In this document: piece by piece, positions 7,880-16,500 of the stretch
How positions within the stretch are numbered: the first letter of the stretch is position 1
Layout of the letters: every line of letters starts with the position of its first letter
From: Candidatus Caccovicinus merdipullorum
GTDB taxonomy: Bacteria; Bacillota; Clostridia; Lachnospirales; Lachnospiraceae
Direction: 5' to 3'
DNA: 45,743 nucleotides
Assembly (NCBI GenBank): GCA_018715905.1
Contig: DVKS01000015.1
Coordinates: 1 to 45,743 of the forward strand
Translations under genes and position numbers: made by a program
The notes under the pieces: generated by a model
Databases searched by the model: none
What the model was told of the DNA's origin: nothing
What the model saw: only the letters and a program-made list of their open reading frames with translations

Positions 7880-8646
7880 TTACCTTCACCGCCTTCCCTG
7901 CAGATATCCTTCACCACCTGGCCGGCCAGGATCAGGCCGGCCACTGAAGGCACAAAAGCCACGCTTCCCGGCGTCTGCCGCTTTCTGGGCGTAATGCCGC
8001 CGGAAGCGGACTCTCCGGTTCCGGCCGATACGATCCCGTCCTCGTCCGGAACTTTTGGCGTGATGGGTTCCTCAGTGGAATACACCACCTTAAGGCTTTT
8101 TACACCGCGCTTTTTTAACTCCCGGCGCATGACTCTTGCCAGAGGGCAGACGGATGTTTCATAAATATCCGCCACCTGAAAGCGGGCAGGATCCAGCTTA
8201 TTTCCTGCACCCATGGAACTGATCACCGGCACGCCTGCCTCCTTTGCCTGCATAATGATCTGGAGTTTGGCTGATACCGTATCCACCGCATCCACCACGT
8301 AAGTGTACCGGGAAAAATCAAATTCTGCCGCCGTCTCCGGAAGGAAAAAGCAGCGTCTGGCCTCCACTTTTGCATCCGGATTAATGGAAAGGATCCGTTC
8401 CTTCATCACATCCACCTTATACCGTCCCAGATCCGGCAGCGTGGCGATAATCTGCCGGTTTAAATTTGAAAGGCAGATGGTATCACTGTCGATCAGCTCC
8501 AGGCTTCCCACGCCGCTGCGGGCCAGGGCCTCTGCCACATAGCCGCCTACGCCTCCAATACCGAATATGGCTACTCTGGCAGCCTTAAGACGCAAAAGCC
8601 CCTCCCGGCCCAAGAGAAGCTCTGTCCGCGAAAACTGATGTTCCAT
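7876..8646 (-). CDS. tcdA: tRNA threonylcarbamoyladenosine dehydratase
   Basis: E1-like ThiF/HesA/MoeB-family enzyme that cyclises t6A to ct6A at position 37 of ANN-decoding tRNAs. The 256 residues begin with the adenylate-binding Rossmann motif GIGGVGGYVAEALARSG (about 30-46), then DSDTICLSNLNRQ. The late segment GITPRKRQTPGSVAFVPS is typical of TcdA/YgdL. The start follows the trmD stop by one base with GAAGGA upstream, and the 3' end overlaps the DUF512 gene. Its partnership with trmD, another position-37 modifier, makes functional sense. Confidence 0.9.
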   Translation of the reverse strand: MEHQFSRTELLLGREGLLRLKAARVAIFGIGGVGGYVAEALARSGVGSLELIDSDTICLSNLNRQIIATLPDLGRYKVDVMKERILSINPDAKVEARRCFFLPETAAEFDFSRYTYVVDAVDTVSAKLQIIMQAKEAGVPVISSMGAGNKLDPARFQVADIYETSVCPLARVMRRELKKRGVKSLKVVYSTEEPITPKVPDEDGIVSAGTGESASGGITPRKRQTPGSVAFVPSVAGLILAGQVVKDICREGGEGK

Positions 8647-8647
8647 C

Positions 8648-9412
8648 TTATTCCTTCATCTCCTGCCTGTCCGTCTCCGAATCCTCTGCCAGAAGCTCTT
8701 CCAGATACTTCCGCTCCTTCTTAGAGAGAACCGCTCCCTCCAAAAGGTCCGGCCGCCGCTCCAGAGTCCGCTTAATGGACTGCTTCCTCCGCCATTCTTC
8801 GATATTCTTATGATGGCCGGTAAGAAGCACCGGCGGCACGGCCATATCCCGGAAAATTTCCGGTCTGGTATACTGCGGATATTCCAGAAGATTATCGTGA
8901 AAGGACTCCACCTCTGCAGAGACCTCATTGTTCAGCACACCGGGAACCAGACGGGAGATGCAGTCGATCATCACCATGGCCGGCAGTTCTCCGCCGGTAA
9001 GCACATAATCTCCGATAGACAGATAATCTGTGCAGATTAACTCCAGCGCTCTCTCATCGATCCCCTCGTAATGACCGCAGAGAAAAACAAGATCCTCCTC
9101 TTCGGCCAGCTCCTGGGCAATTTTCTGATTAAAAACTTTTCCCTGGGGCGTCATGTAAATAACCCGTGGCTTCTTCCCCAGCCTGCCGCATAAATCTTCA
9201 TAAGCCTCGCATACCGGCCCCGGCTGCATCACCATACCGGCTCCGCCGCCGTAGGGGGCGTCATCCACATGGCGGTGCTTGTCATGAGAATAATCCCGGA
9301 TATTGATGGCCTCCACGGAGATCAGCCCCTTTTCCATGGCCCGCCCCGTAATGCTGGTATTTAAGCCTCCCATCACCATCTCCGGAAAAAGCGTTAAAAT
9401 GTGAAAATTCAT
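8648..9412 (-). CDS. trmD: tRNA (guanine37-N1)-methyltransferase
   Basis: SPOUT-class enzyme that methylates G37 of tRNAs to prevent frameshifting. The 254 residues start MNFHILTLFPEM. They contain YGGGAGMVMQPGP and the knot-forming IGDYVLTGGELPAMVMID, the SAM-binding trefoil region. The start has GAGGAGCAGCGGT upstream. rimM lies just upstream as in most bacteria. rplS, which usually follows directly, is about 6.9 kb away. Confidence 0.97.
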   Translation of the reverse strand: MNFHILTLFPEMVMGGLNTSITGRAMEKGLISVEAINIRDYSHDKHRHVDDAPYGGGAGMVMQPGPVCEAYEDLCGRLGKKPRVIYMTPQGKVFNQKIAQELAEEEDLVFLCGHYEGIDERALELICTDYLSIGDYVLTGGELPAMVMIDCISRLVPGVLNNEVSAEVESFHDNLLEYPQYTRPEIFRDMAVPPVLLTGHHKNIEEWRRKQSIKRTLERRPDLLEGAVLSKKERKYLEELLAEDSETDRQEMKE

Positions 9413-9452
9413 ACCGCTGCTCCTCGTTTTTTCCTGCTTGCAGATCTATCGC

Positions 9453-9965
9453 CTACAGATCCAGAAGTCCGGGAAGCAGATGCACCTGCATCTGTCCGGC
9501 TTCCACATCCACATGAAGGATACACTGGCGGATAGCCGGCAGGAGAATCTCTTTCCCATTCTCCATCTTTACCACGTACACATCATTGGCTCCCGTCTGG
9601 ATCACATCCGTAAGGGTTCCCAGCACGCAGCCGTCTTCCTCCGTCACGGTCATTCCCACCAGATCTGCAATAAAATATTCATCCTTCTTAAGATCTACGG
9701 CCTGGTCCCGGCGGATCCAGAGCTCTTTTCCTCTGTAGCGTTCGATATCATTTATATTATCATATCCCTCAAACTTCAGGATAACCATGTTCTTGAAAAA
9801 TTTAACATTCTGGATTTTCAGAGACAGGCGTTCCCGCCCTGTATCCAGCGTCACTTCCTTAAGCCGGCGAAAGCGCTGGGGATCGTCTGTGGTGGGGAAT
9901 ACCTTCACTTCTCCCCGCACGCCGTGAGTGGAGCTGATCACCCCTACCCGAAACATATCTTCCAT
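9453..9965 (-). CDS. rimM: Ribosome maturation factor RimM
   Basis: 16S rRNA processing and 30S assembly factor. The N-terminal domain starts [20 protein letters not shown], and the C-terminal PRC-barrel begins near [13 protein letters not shown] chose the ATG at 9965 (protein MEDMFRVG..., 170 residues) because AGGAAGG lies eight bases upstream. A TTG seven codons earlier is in frame but would overlap that ribosome binding site. trmD follows 40 bases downstream. The gene is preceded by a strong hairpin separating it from khpA. Confidence 0.95.
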   Translation of the reverse strand: MEDMFRVGVISSTHGVRGEVKVFPTTDDPQRFRRLKEVTLDTGRERLSLKIQNVKFFKNMVILKFEGYDNINDIERYRGKELWIRRDQAVDLKKDEYFIADLVGMTVTEEDGCVLGTLTDVIQTGANDVYVVKMENGKEILLPAIRQCILHVDVEAGQMQVHLLPGLLDL

Positions 9966-10009
9966 CTGTCTATCCTTCCTGAACAAAAGCCTGTTTTTCT
10001 GAATACGGT

Positions 10010-10056
10010 AAAAGAAGCTGCTGCAGATACCGACAGCAGCGGCATCTGCAGCAGCT
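10010..10056 (-). terminator. Strong hairpin between khpA and rimM (attenuator or terminator)
   Basis: On the minus strand AGCTGCTGCAGATGCC pairs along 16 positions (one G-T) with GGTATCTGCAGCAGCT across a short loop, followed by TTCTTTT. It lies 45 bases before the rimM ATG inside an otherwise continuous ribosomal operon. It therefore probably lowers read-through from rpsP-khpA into rimM-trmD, or serves as a processing site. Confidence 0.65.
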
Positions 10057-10069
10057 CCATAAAGGTTCG

Positions 10070-10297
10070 TTACTGAATCTCTACGATTACTTTCTTATCT
10101 TCCTTGGAGGCGGCGGCCTTTACCACAGAGCGGATCGCCTTGGCAATCCGTCCCTGCTTGCCGATCACCTTGCCCATATCGGAAGCAGCAACCTTCAGTT
10201 CGATCAGGGTGTCATCACCCTTCTGGCTTTCGGTAACGACTACTTCGTCTGGATTATCGACAAGAGCTTTTGCGATAACTTCAACTAATTCTTTCAT
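10070..10297 (-). CDS. khpA: KH-domain RNA-binding protein KhpA (YlqC)
   Basis: Single type-II KH-domain protein of 75 residues. The GxxG-type loop is [20 protein letters not shown] (about 44-63), with beta-strand ends LIELKVAA and KKVIVEIQ. In Gram-positive bacteria KhpA works with KhpB (Jag) in RNA binding and cell-size control. TTGAGGTGATTGT precedes the start. It sits between rpsP and rimM as in most Firmicutes. Confidence 0.93.
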   Translation of the reverse strand: MKELVEVIAKALVDNPDEVVVTESQKGDDTLIELKVAASDMGKVIGKQGRIAKAIRSVVKAAASKEDKKVIVEIQ

Positions 10298-10320
10298 ACA
10301 ATCACCTCAAGCGTATCCGA

Positions 10321-10560
10321 TTACTGGATACCTGCAGCTTTTAACAGCTTTGCAACCGTCTCGGTGGGCTGAGCGCCATTTGCCAGCCACTTCTTGGCAG
10401 CTTCCTCATCAAACTTGATGGAGCTGGGATCGGTATTCGGATCATATGTGCCGATTTCCTCGATGAATCTTCCGTCTCTGGGAGAACGGGAATCGGATAC
10501 AACGATTCTATAGAAAGGAGCCTTCTTCTGACCCATTCTTCTTAATCTCATCTTTACCAT
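10321..10560 (-). CDS. rpsP: 30S ribosomal protein S16
   Basis: Small-subunit assembly protein. The protein [20 protein letters not shown]... has 79 residues, the normal size for Firmicutes S16, with [18 protein letters not shown] in the middle. The ATG at 10560 is chosen because AGGAGGTGAAAGCAAC directly precedes it; an earlier in-frame ATG nine codons upstream would cover this site. khpA follows 23 bases later. Confidence 0.97.
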   Translation of the reverse strand: MVKMRLRRMGQKKAPFYRIVVSDSRSPRDGRFIEEIGTYDPNTDPSSIKFDEEAAKKWLANGAQPTETVAKLLKAAGIQ

Positions 10561-10605
10561 GTTGCTTTCACCTCCTGAAATATTCAAAAAATAAAATCTG
10601 TATAG

Positions 10606-10626
10606 AAATACGGGATTACCGTATAA
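10606..10626 (-). terminator. Short hairpin between ffh and rpsP
   Basis: ATACGG and CCGTAT form a 6-bp stem with a 5-base loop (10608-10624), followed on the minus strand by a T-rich stretch running into the rpsP leader. It is too weak for a confident terminator; it may be a mild attenuator or a processing site in the ffh-rpsP transcript. Confidence 0.3.
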
Positions 10627-10643
10627 CTAGCAAAAAAACTTAT

Positions 10644-12011
10644 TTAAAAGGGAAGCTTAAACTTGCCGCCCATCAGACCGCCAAGGCCGCCCAGTCCTCT
10701 CTTCTTTCCGCCCATCATGCCGGGAAGCTGTTTCATCATCTTCTTCATCTGATCAAACTGCTTTACCAGGCGGTTCACCTCGCTGATATCCACACCGGAA
10801 CCTCTGGCAATCCGCTGCTTGCGGGAAAGATTCATAAGAGAGGGATTTGCCCGCTCTGCCGGAGTCATGGAAAGAATGATCGCCTCAATTCTAGCCATAT
10901 TCTTTTCATTTTCATCCATGTCAATGTTGCCTAACTGGCTCATGCCCGGCATCATGCTCATGATGCTGGCCATACCGCCCATCTTTTTGATCTGGCGCAT
11001 CTGATCCAGGAAATCATTGTAGTCAAACTCCGCCTTCCGGATCTTCTGGCTCAATTCTCTGGCCTTCTCCTGATCCACCTCAGCTTCCGCCTTCTCAATC
11101 AGGGAAAGAATATCGCCCATACCTAAAATACGGGATGCCATGCGCTCCGGATAAAACTGTTCCAGATCCGAAAGCTTCTCGCCCATACCTACATACAGGA
11201 TCGGCTTTCCGGTAACAGACCGGATGGAAAGAGCCGCACCGCCTCGGGTGTCGCCATCCAGCTTCGTCAGGATCACGCCGTCTATACCGACCTTTTCCTG
11301 GAACATGCTGGCTACATTTACCGCATCCTGACCAGTCATGGCGTCTACCACCAGTATGGTCTGGGTCACATCCACCTGCTCCTTGATCTCTACCAGCTCA
11401 TTCATCATATCTTCATCGATATGAAGACGGCCAGCCGTATCCAGGATCACCACATTCATGCCGTTCTTGGCGGCATGCTCCACTGCAGCTTTGGCAATGT
11501 TTGCCGGCCGGTTCTTATCCCCCATGGAAAATACGGGAACATCCTGCTTTGCACCGTTGATTTCCAGCTGCTTGATAGCGGCGGGACGGTATACATCGCA
11601 GGCAGCCAGCAGAGGCTTTCTGCCTTTTGCCTTAAGCTTTCCGGCAATCTTTGCTGTGGTGGTGGTCTTACCGGCGCCCTGAAGTCCGGCCATCATGATC
11701 ACCGTAATTTCGCTGGCAGGCTTTAACTGGATCTCCGTAGTCTCGGAACCCATCAGCTTGATCAGTTCTTCATTTACGATCTTGATGACCATCTGTCCGG
11801 GAGTCAGACTCCCAAGAACATCCTCACCTACCGCACGCTCCTGAACGGCGCTGATAAACTGCTTAACTACCTTGAAGCTTACATCCGCTTCCAGGAGAGC
11901 CATCTTGACCTCTTTTAAGGCAGCCTTTACATCAGCCTCGGTGAGACGGCCTTTGCCTCTTAAGTTTTTGAATACATTCTGCAGCTTATCGGCTAAACTT
12001 TCAAAAGCCAT
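10644..12011 (-). CDS. ffh: Signal recognition particle protein Ffh (SRP54)
   Basis: GTPase of the signal recognition particle that binds signal peptides of nascent membrane and secreted proteins. The order is an N domain (about 1-85), a G domain with GLQGAGKTTTTAKIAGKLK, DTAGRLHIDEDMMNEL and TKLDGDTRGGAALS, then a methionine-rich M domain ending MMKQLPGMMGGKKRGLGG. The length of 455 is normal. GGAGGTCTGCTC precedes the ATG. ylxM lies 17 bases upstream and shares the promoter. Its receptor gene ftsY is in the same window at 25729-26667. Confidence 0.98.
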   Translation of the reverse strand: MAFESLADKLQNVFKNLRGKGRLTEADVKAALKEVKMALLEADVSFKVVKQFISAVQERAVGEDVLGSLTPGQMVIKIVNEELIKLMGSETTEIQLKPASEITVIMMAGLQGAGKTTTTAKIAGKLKAKGRKPLLAACDVYRPAAIKQLEINGAKQDVPVFSMGDKNRPANIAKAAVEHAAKNGMNVVILDTAGRLHIDEDMMNELVEIKEQVDVTQTILVVDAMTGQDAVNVASMFQEKVGIDGVILTKLDGDTRGGAALSIRSVTGKPILYVGMGEKLSDLEQFYPERMASRILGMGDILSLIEKAEAEVDQEKARELSQKIRKAEFDYNDFLDQMRQIKKMGGMASIMSMMPGMSQLGNIDMDENEKNMARIEAIILSMTPAERANPSLMNLSRKQRIARGSGVDISEVNRLVKQFDQMKKMMKQLPGMMGGKKRGLGGLGGLMGGKFKLPF

Positions 12012-12028
12012 GAGCAGACCTCCAATTC

Positions 12029-12379
12029 TTATCGTGATTCAATCTGTGTAATCTGTCTGGCAGCCCTTCTGGCCCGGCTTAACAGCTCCGGATCCTTCCG
12101 GACCTCATAATCGTCCAGGGCTGTCTGAATCTCTGCTGCCAGGCGTTTCGTAGAAGCAAACTTCTCCACCAGATGGAGCTTTTCCTCATAGCCTGCCAGA
12201 ATCCGGTCACACCGCCGGATCAGATCGTGGACTCCCTGCCGGCTGATCCCCTGCTCCTGAGCGATCTCGCTTAAGGATAAGTCATTCATCACCACATCCT
12301 CATAGATCCGCCTCTGGTGCTCGGTAAGAAGCTCGCCGTAAAAATCATACAGAAGTCCCTGCTGAACGATTTTTTCCAT
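12029..12379 (-). CDS. ylxM: YlxM, SRP-associated helix-turn-helix protein (UPF0122)
   Basis: Small helix-turn-helix protein that in Gram-positives is genetically and physically linked to the SRP; in streptococci it modulates Ffh GTPase activity. The 116 residues show the sigma-like segment [28 protein letters not shown] (about 34-61). It heads the ylxM-ffh operon, 17 bases before ffh, under a near-consensus promoter. The start is preceded by AGGTGATGAAATT. Confidence 0.93.
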   Translation of the reverse strand: MEKIVQQGLLYDFYGELLTEHQRRIYEDVVMNDLSLSEIAQEQGISRQGVHDLIRRCDRILAGYEEKLHLVEKFASTKRLAAEIQTALDDYEVRKDPELLSRARRAARQITQIESR

Positions 12380-12397
12380 AATTTCATCACCTGTGTT

Positions 12398-12426
12398 ATC
12401 ATACAGGAAAGCAGGACGGGTGTCAA
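12398..12426 (-). promoter_or_regulatory. Sigma-A promoter of ylxM-ffh operon
   Basis: A perfect TTGACA (12421-12426) and TATGAT (12398-12403), 17 bases apart, read toward ylxM. The -35 box lies in one arm of a 7-bp inverted repeat, TGTCAAG/CTTGACA (12421-12442), that also covers the end of the upstream ECF ATPase transcript. Confidence 0.85.
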
Positions 12427-12445
12427 GTGTTTTTTCTTGACAAAG

Positions 12446-14116
12446 TTATTTTTTTCCCAGAAATTCCTCCACCGTAAGGTAAATCCCTTCAAAGCCCAGC
12501 TTTCGGCACAGCTGCGTCACATACGGCTGGCTTAAGCATGCCTCTTTTAAGAGATCGGTCCTGGAAAACACTTCTCTTCCATTTCCATCTGCCAGAATCT
12601 GTCCGTGGGCCATCACGATCACCCGCTCAAAAAACTCCGCCACGAAATCCATATCATGAAGGACCGCCAGCACCAGTTTTCCTTTTCCGGAAAGTTCACG
12701 GATCACGTTTCCAATGATCTGTCTCCCCCGGTAATCCTGGGCAATGGTGGGCTCATCCAGAATCAGCACATCCGTATCCATAGCCAGAACCGAGGCAATG
12801 GCAGCCATCTTTCTTTCGTACAGTTCCAGGTCGTAAGGATTTTCCTTTTCCTTTCCTGTCAGACCGGTAAGGGCCAGGGCCTCCAGGGCCTTTTCTTCCG
12901 CTTCTTCCCTTGACATACCGATATTCAGCGGCCCGAACATCACTTCATCCAGCACATTATACTTGAAAATCTGGTCATCCGGATTCTGAAATACATATCC
13001 GATCTGACCTGCAAGCATGGCCACTGTCTGTTCTCCGATGTTCCTGCCTTTAAAATAAATGTTCCCGGATACCGGTTTCAGAAGTCCTTTTAACAGTTTT
13101 ACCAGTGTCGTCTTGCCTGCACCGTTCTGCCCTATGATGGCAGTGGGACGCCCGTCCAGTTCCAGATTCAGATTCTGCAGCACCGGCGCTTCCGGAGAAT
13201 AATGGAAATCCAGGTTTTGAATGGAGAAGAAGGGTTCCGAAATGGAAACATCCGTTTCCCCGATCCGGCTCTTTTCAAAATCCTTCCCATGAAAGAATTC
13301 TGCAGCCGATTCTGCCGTCACAGGATAAGTCCCGTCTTTAAAAGAAAGTCCCGCAGCCCGGCAGATTCGGGTAAATGCAGGCGGCTGTATGCCGTATTCT
13401 TCCAGGTCATCAAGAGAAAATACCTTTTGGGGCGTATCAAAAGCAATCTGTTTTCCTTCATGGAGAAGCAGGATCCGATCACAATAGGAAGCGATCTTTT
13501 CCATCTTCTGCTCAATCATCAGAATGGTGATCCCGGACTTTGCAAGTTTTTCCACCGCCCGGAATACCTCCTCGCTTCCAGCCGGATCTAACTGAGAAGT
13601 GGGTTCGTCTAACACGATCACCTCCGGCCGCATCACCAGGATGCTGGCGATGGCCACTCTCTGCATCTGGCCGCCGGACAGATCGAAAGGATTCCGGTCC
13701 CGGTACTGCCAGATATCCAGAAGTTCAAGGGCCCATTGAATCCGCCTCTTCATCTCCTCCCGCTCCACGCCAAGATTCTGCATACCGAAGGCCACTTCCT
13801 CATATACATTGTCCCTCGCCCCGGAAAGCTGGTTAAAAGGATTCTGGAATACCAGACCGACCGTCCTGCACATCTGAGAAACCGGTACCGTCTCTGCGTT
13901 AAATCCCCCCGCCGTAACCCTTCCGCCGTATGCACCTTTATAAAACTGGGGTACCAGACCGACCAGCGCCTGGCTCAGTGTGCTTTTTCCCGCTCCGTTT
14001 GCCCCGATGATCCCGATGAATTCCCCTTTCTCCACAGAAAAGGTCAGCCCGTCCAAAGCCAGCTTTTCCGTGTGGGGATAGCGGTACCGCAAATTTTCCA
14101 CTGTGATCACAGCCAT
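12446..14116 (-). CDS. ECF transporter double ATPase (EcfA-EcfA' fusion)
   Basis: Energy-coupling ATPase of an ECF importer with both nucleotide-binding domains on one 556-residue chain. The first domain has Walker A GANGAGKST, signature LSGGQMQRVAIAS and Walker B VIVLDEPTSQLD. The second has GQNGAGKTT and VLILDEPTIAQD, but its signature region reads DLELYERKMAAIAS, so the LSGGQ core is replaced. The ATG at 14116 has GGAGGGTAGGCAC upstream and overlaps the ecfT stop by 10 bases. In this YkoD-like layout the fused ATPase, the T protein and one dedicated S protein are encoded together, which points to a group I (dedicated) ECF system. Confidence 0.92.
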   Translation of the reverse strand: MAVITVENLRYRYPHTEKLALDGLTFSVEKGEFIGIIGANGAGKSTLSQALVGLVPQFYKGAYGGRVTAGGFNAETVPVSQMCRTVGLVFQNPFNQLSGARDNVYEEVAFGMQNLGVEREEMKRRIQWALELLDIWQYRDRNPFDLSGGQMQRVAIASILVMRPEVIVLDEPTSQLDPAGSEEVFRAVEKLAKSGITILMIEQKMEKIASYCDRILLLHEGKQIAFDTPQKVFSLDDLEEYGIQPPAFTRICRAAGLSFKDGTYPVTAESAAEFFHGKDFEKSRIGETDVSISEPFFSIQNLDFHYSPEAPVLQNLNLELDGRPTAIIGQNGAGKTTLVKLLKGLLKPVSGNIYFKGRNIGEQTVAMLAGQIGYVFQNPDDQIFKYNVLDEVMFGPLNIGMSREEAEEKALEALALTGLTGKEKENPYDLELYERKMAAIASVLAMDTDVLILDEPTIAQDYRGRQIIGNVIRELSGKGKLVLAVLHDMDFVAEFFERVIVMAHGQILADGNGREVFSRTDLLKEACLSQPYVTQLCRKLGFEGIYLTVEEFLGKK

Positions 14117-14880
14117 GTGCCTACCCTCCAGACCACCGCTGCCAGAATCAGCAGCAGACATAAAATTGTTGCCTCCCGATCGCCTTTATGCCTGGGCCGG
14201 TCTTTCAGCCAGGTTTTCTTTATGCCGGCACCGAAGCCGCGCACTTCCAATGCGATGGCTCTCTCTCTTGTATTGATCAGAGAACTCATCACAACCGGAG
14301 AAATCAGAGGAAGGAAAGCTTTTGCTCTGGTCCGCAGACTGCCTTCCGTCTCCAGTCCCCTGCTTCTCTGGGCATCCATAATCGTATTCATGGTTCCCAT
14401 CATCTGCGGGATAATTTGAAATACGGAACTGATAATATATCCGAACCGCGGAGAAAATCCCCTCTTTTCCAGTTCATCCACCAGTTCCGAAGGTCTGGTA
14501 GTCAGCACCAGAACAGCAAAGGAAAGAAGCATATTCAAAATGTTCAGTCCGATCCGCAGAGCATACAAAAGCCCTTCCCGGTAAAACTTCAGCGGTCCAA
14601 GACGAAAAAGCACATTGGCATTGTTCTGGTTAAAGAGCCCATGGATCAGAAATATGGTAATAAGGATTGTAAAAGAAAATGCAATCAGCGGAAACGTTCT
14701 CTTTAAAACTTTTCCCCAGGCCAAAAGACAAAGGCTCACCCCAATAAAACAGCCAAAAAGCCACAGCCTGCCGACAATCAGCGGAATGCTGACAGCAGCA
14801 GCTATGTGGGCAATTTTTGTAAATGGATGGACTTTTGTCAGGCAGGTCCCATTATCCGTAAACAAGCTTATATTTTTCAT
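14107..14880 (-). CDS. ECF transporter transmembrane protein EcfT (CbiQ family)
   Basis: Integral scaffold subunit that couples the ATPases to the substrate-binding S component. The 257 residues contain several hydrophobic helices. Two cytoplasmic coupling motifs are visible: AQRSRGLETEG, and ERAIALEVRGFGAG near the C-terminus. The gene starts four bases after the S-component stop and overlaps the ATPase gene, so the three are almost certainly one transporter. Confidence 0.92.
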   Translation of the reverse strand: MKNISLFTDNGTCLTKVHPFTKIAHIAAAVSIPLIVGRLWLFGCFIGVSLCLLAWGKVLKRTFPLIAFSFTILITIFLIHGLFNQNNANVLFRLGPLKFYREGLLYALRIGLNILNMLLSFAVLVLTTRPSELVDELEKRGFSPRFGYIISSVFQIIPQMMGTMNTIMDAQRSRGLETEGSLRTRAKAFLPLISPVVMSSLINTRERAIALEVRGFGAGIKKTWLKDRPRHKGDREATILCLLLILAAVVWRVGTWL

Positions 14881-14884
14881 AATA

Positions 14885-15487
14885 TCAGTTCAGTCTTTCT
14901 ATTTCAGCATCTGCTTCATAAAGCGCCGTTAATTTCTTCGGCAGTCCCTTCAGGATAAAATACACAAGAATCAGGGTGATCAGTTTATCCGGTACATCTA
15001 CCACAATCTCGTCAAGAAGAGAACCGAGAAATACCGGCATTCCGGCCGCCTGGGTTGCTGCAAACACTGCATCGCCCCAGACATTTCCTGTGGTTCCTCC
15101 CCAGAAGATCACATTTAAAGGCGTGGAGATCACCACCGCCGTAAGTCCGGCTGCGCAGGCTGTAATAATGGCTTTGGGAAATGTCTTCATAAACCCAAGC
15201 CGCGCCATGATGCCGGCTGCCGCACCGATTCCCAGGCTGGTCAGTGCATAAATCAGAGTAATGTTATCCCCGGCAGTAAAGCCGTAAATCAGATTATTGG
15301 CAGCTCCGCAGACCGCTCCGATCACCGGCCCTCCCAGGCATCCTCCGATACAGGTTCCGATGGAATCCAGCCACAGGGGAAGTTTCAGCACACTGGCAAA
15401 CAGCTTTCCCAGATAATTAATGCCGATGCAGGCAGGAATCAGCACGATGCAGGCCGCATCAAATTTGGTCTTAAACAGATCTTTCAT
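14885..15487 (-). CDS. ECF transporter S component, candidate nucleoside-type substrate binder
   Basis: Small membrane protein (200 residues, about six hydrophobic segments) with the glycine-rich S-component feel of LDSIGTCIGGCLGGPVIGAV and GAANNLIYGFTAG. I do not recognise a defined vitamin family. It starts four bases after a nucleoside phosphorylase gene and runs into ecfT and the ATPase gene, so nucleoside or nucleobase import is the simplest inference. The ATG at 15487 is preferred because AAAGGAAG lies about ten bases upstream; an ATG eight codons earlier overlaps the preceding gene and has a weaker site. Confidence 0.8.
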   Translation of the reverse strand: MKDLFKTKFDAACIVLIPACIGINYLGKLFASVLKLPLWLDSIGTCIGGCLGGPVIGAVCGAANNLIYGFTAGDNITLIYALTSLGIGAAAGIMARLGFMKTFPKAIITACAAGLTAVVISTPLNVIFWGGTTGNVWGDAVFAATQAAGMPVFLGSLLDEIVVDVPDKLITLILVYFILKGLPKKLTALYEADAEIERLN

Positions 15488-15491
15488 ATAC

Positions 15492-16259
15492 CTAACACTT
15501 CCTTTCGTCATTTATCTTCTTAAGCGCCCCTAACGCTGTAAGAATCTCTCGTTCTTCTCCGCCGGCTGTAATATTCATGCCGGAAGCATACTGCCCGATG
15601 TCCCGGCTTACATCGCCGCCTCTGCAGGATACTACATTCAGCACAGAAGCTGTCCGCATACCGCGGATGCCTCCCACCACAAAAAGCGCCGCCGTCTCCA
15701 TATCCGATGCCGCCACGCCCTTTTTCGCCCAGTTTTCATAAATTTCCGGATTCTCATCCCGGTACAGACAGTCATGGCTTCTGACAATTCCCATATGCCA
15801 GGGAATTCCCAGCTCCCGGGCACTGCTCTGCAGAGCCATAAGCAGCCCAAAATCCGGAACCGCCGGGTAACTTAATGGTGCATACCCCAGAGAAGTCCCC
15901 TCATCCCGGACGGCCCCTTTGGCAAACACCAGGTCACCCAGATGGATATCCGGCAAAAGAGCACCGCAGCTTCCGATCCGCACGGCAGCCTTTACCCCGA
16001 TCCGGTGCAGTTCCTCCACGGCAATGGCAGTGGAAGGTCCTCCCATTCCCGTAGACATAACAAGAACCGGGATCCCATGGTAAAGCCCTTTTACGCTCTT
16101 ATACTCCCGGTTAAAAACCAGAAACTCGGCCTGTTCCAGACAGGCTGCCACACGGTCCACACGTGCCGGATCTCCCGGAAGTACGGCATATTCGATGCCC
16201 AGATCCTCCGGAAGCTGGATATGTGGCATTCTGCTCTTATTCCCATTAGATTCTGCCAT
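15492..16259 (-). CDS. Nucleoside phosphorylase, uridine phosphorylase-like
   Basis: PNP/UDP-family enzyme that splits a nucleoside with phosphate into base and ribose-1-phosphate. The 255 residues show GDPARVDRVA, the phosphate-binding VLVMSTGMGGPSTAIAVEEL, RIGSCGAL, and the ribose-binding SDMETAALF (Met-Glu pair). The order of motifs is closest to uridine phosphorylases, but purine substrates are possible. AAAGGAGGGGTTTG lies directly before the chosen ATG. As first gene of an operon with a complete ECF importer, it probably acts on the imported substrate. Confidence 0.88.
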   Translation of the reverse strand: MAESNGNKSRMPHIQLPEDLGIEYAVLPGDPARVDRVAACLEQAEFLVFNREYKSVKGLYHGIPVLVMSTGMGGPSTAIAVEELHRIGVKAAVRIGSCGALLPDIHLGDLVFAKGAVRDEGTSLGYAPLSYPAVPDFGLLMALQSSARELGIPWHMGIVRSHDCLYRDENPEIYENWAKKGVAASDMETAALFVVGGIRGMRTASVLNVVSCRGGDVSRDIGQYASGMNITAGGEEREILTALGALKKINDERKC

Positions 16260-16296
16260 CAAACCCCTCCTTTCCATGCTCTTCCAATGATTTTTA

Positions 16297-16325
16297 ACGA
16301 TACCACCCCGAACCACAAAAGTCAA
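16297..16325 (-). promoter_or_regulatory. Sigma-A promoter of the phosphorylase-ECF operon
   Basis: TTGACT (16320-16325) and TATCGT (16297-16302) are spaced 17 bases, reading toward the nucleoside phosphorylase about 38 bases downstream. Confidence 0.65.
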
Positions 16326-16409
16326 CAAAAAGCAAAGTTTTCGTTAAAATAATAACAATTCAAAAAGACATTCCTCCCGTTTTTATACTCCGGCCTTCAA
16401 AAGCCTCCC

Positions 16410-16438
16410 TTGTCAAAAAGAAATCACTGTCTTATACT
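16410..16438 (+). promoter_or_regulatory. Sigma-A promoter of the isochorismatase-like gene
   Basis: TTGTCA (16410-16415) and TATACT (16433-16438), 17 bases apart, read away from the phosphorylase promoter. The two promoters are divergent with about 85 bases between their -35 boxes. Confidence 0.65.
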
Positions 16439-16500
16439 ATTTTCAAGGCATCCTGTCCGGTTTGCTGTCAACAAAAATAATGAAAGATGAGGAAGATACT

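Noticed and set aside
7322..8164. 280-residue plus-strand open frame across the DUF512 and tcdA genes
   Set aside because: It is a shadow of two well-recognised minus-strand genes and matches no known family.
9966..9986. TTG start giving rimM seven extra residues
   Set aside because: It would cover the AGGAAGG site that serves the ATG at 9965, and RimM proteins normally begin close to FRVG.
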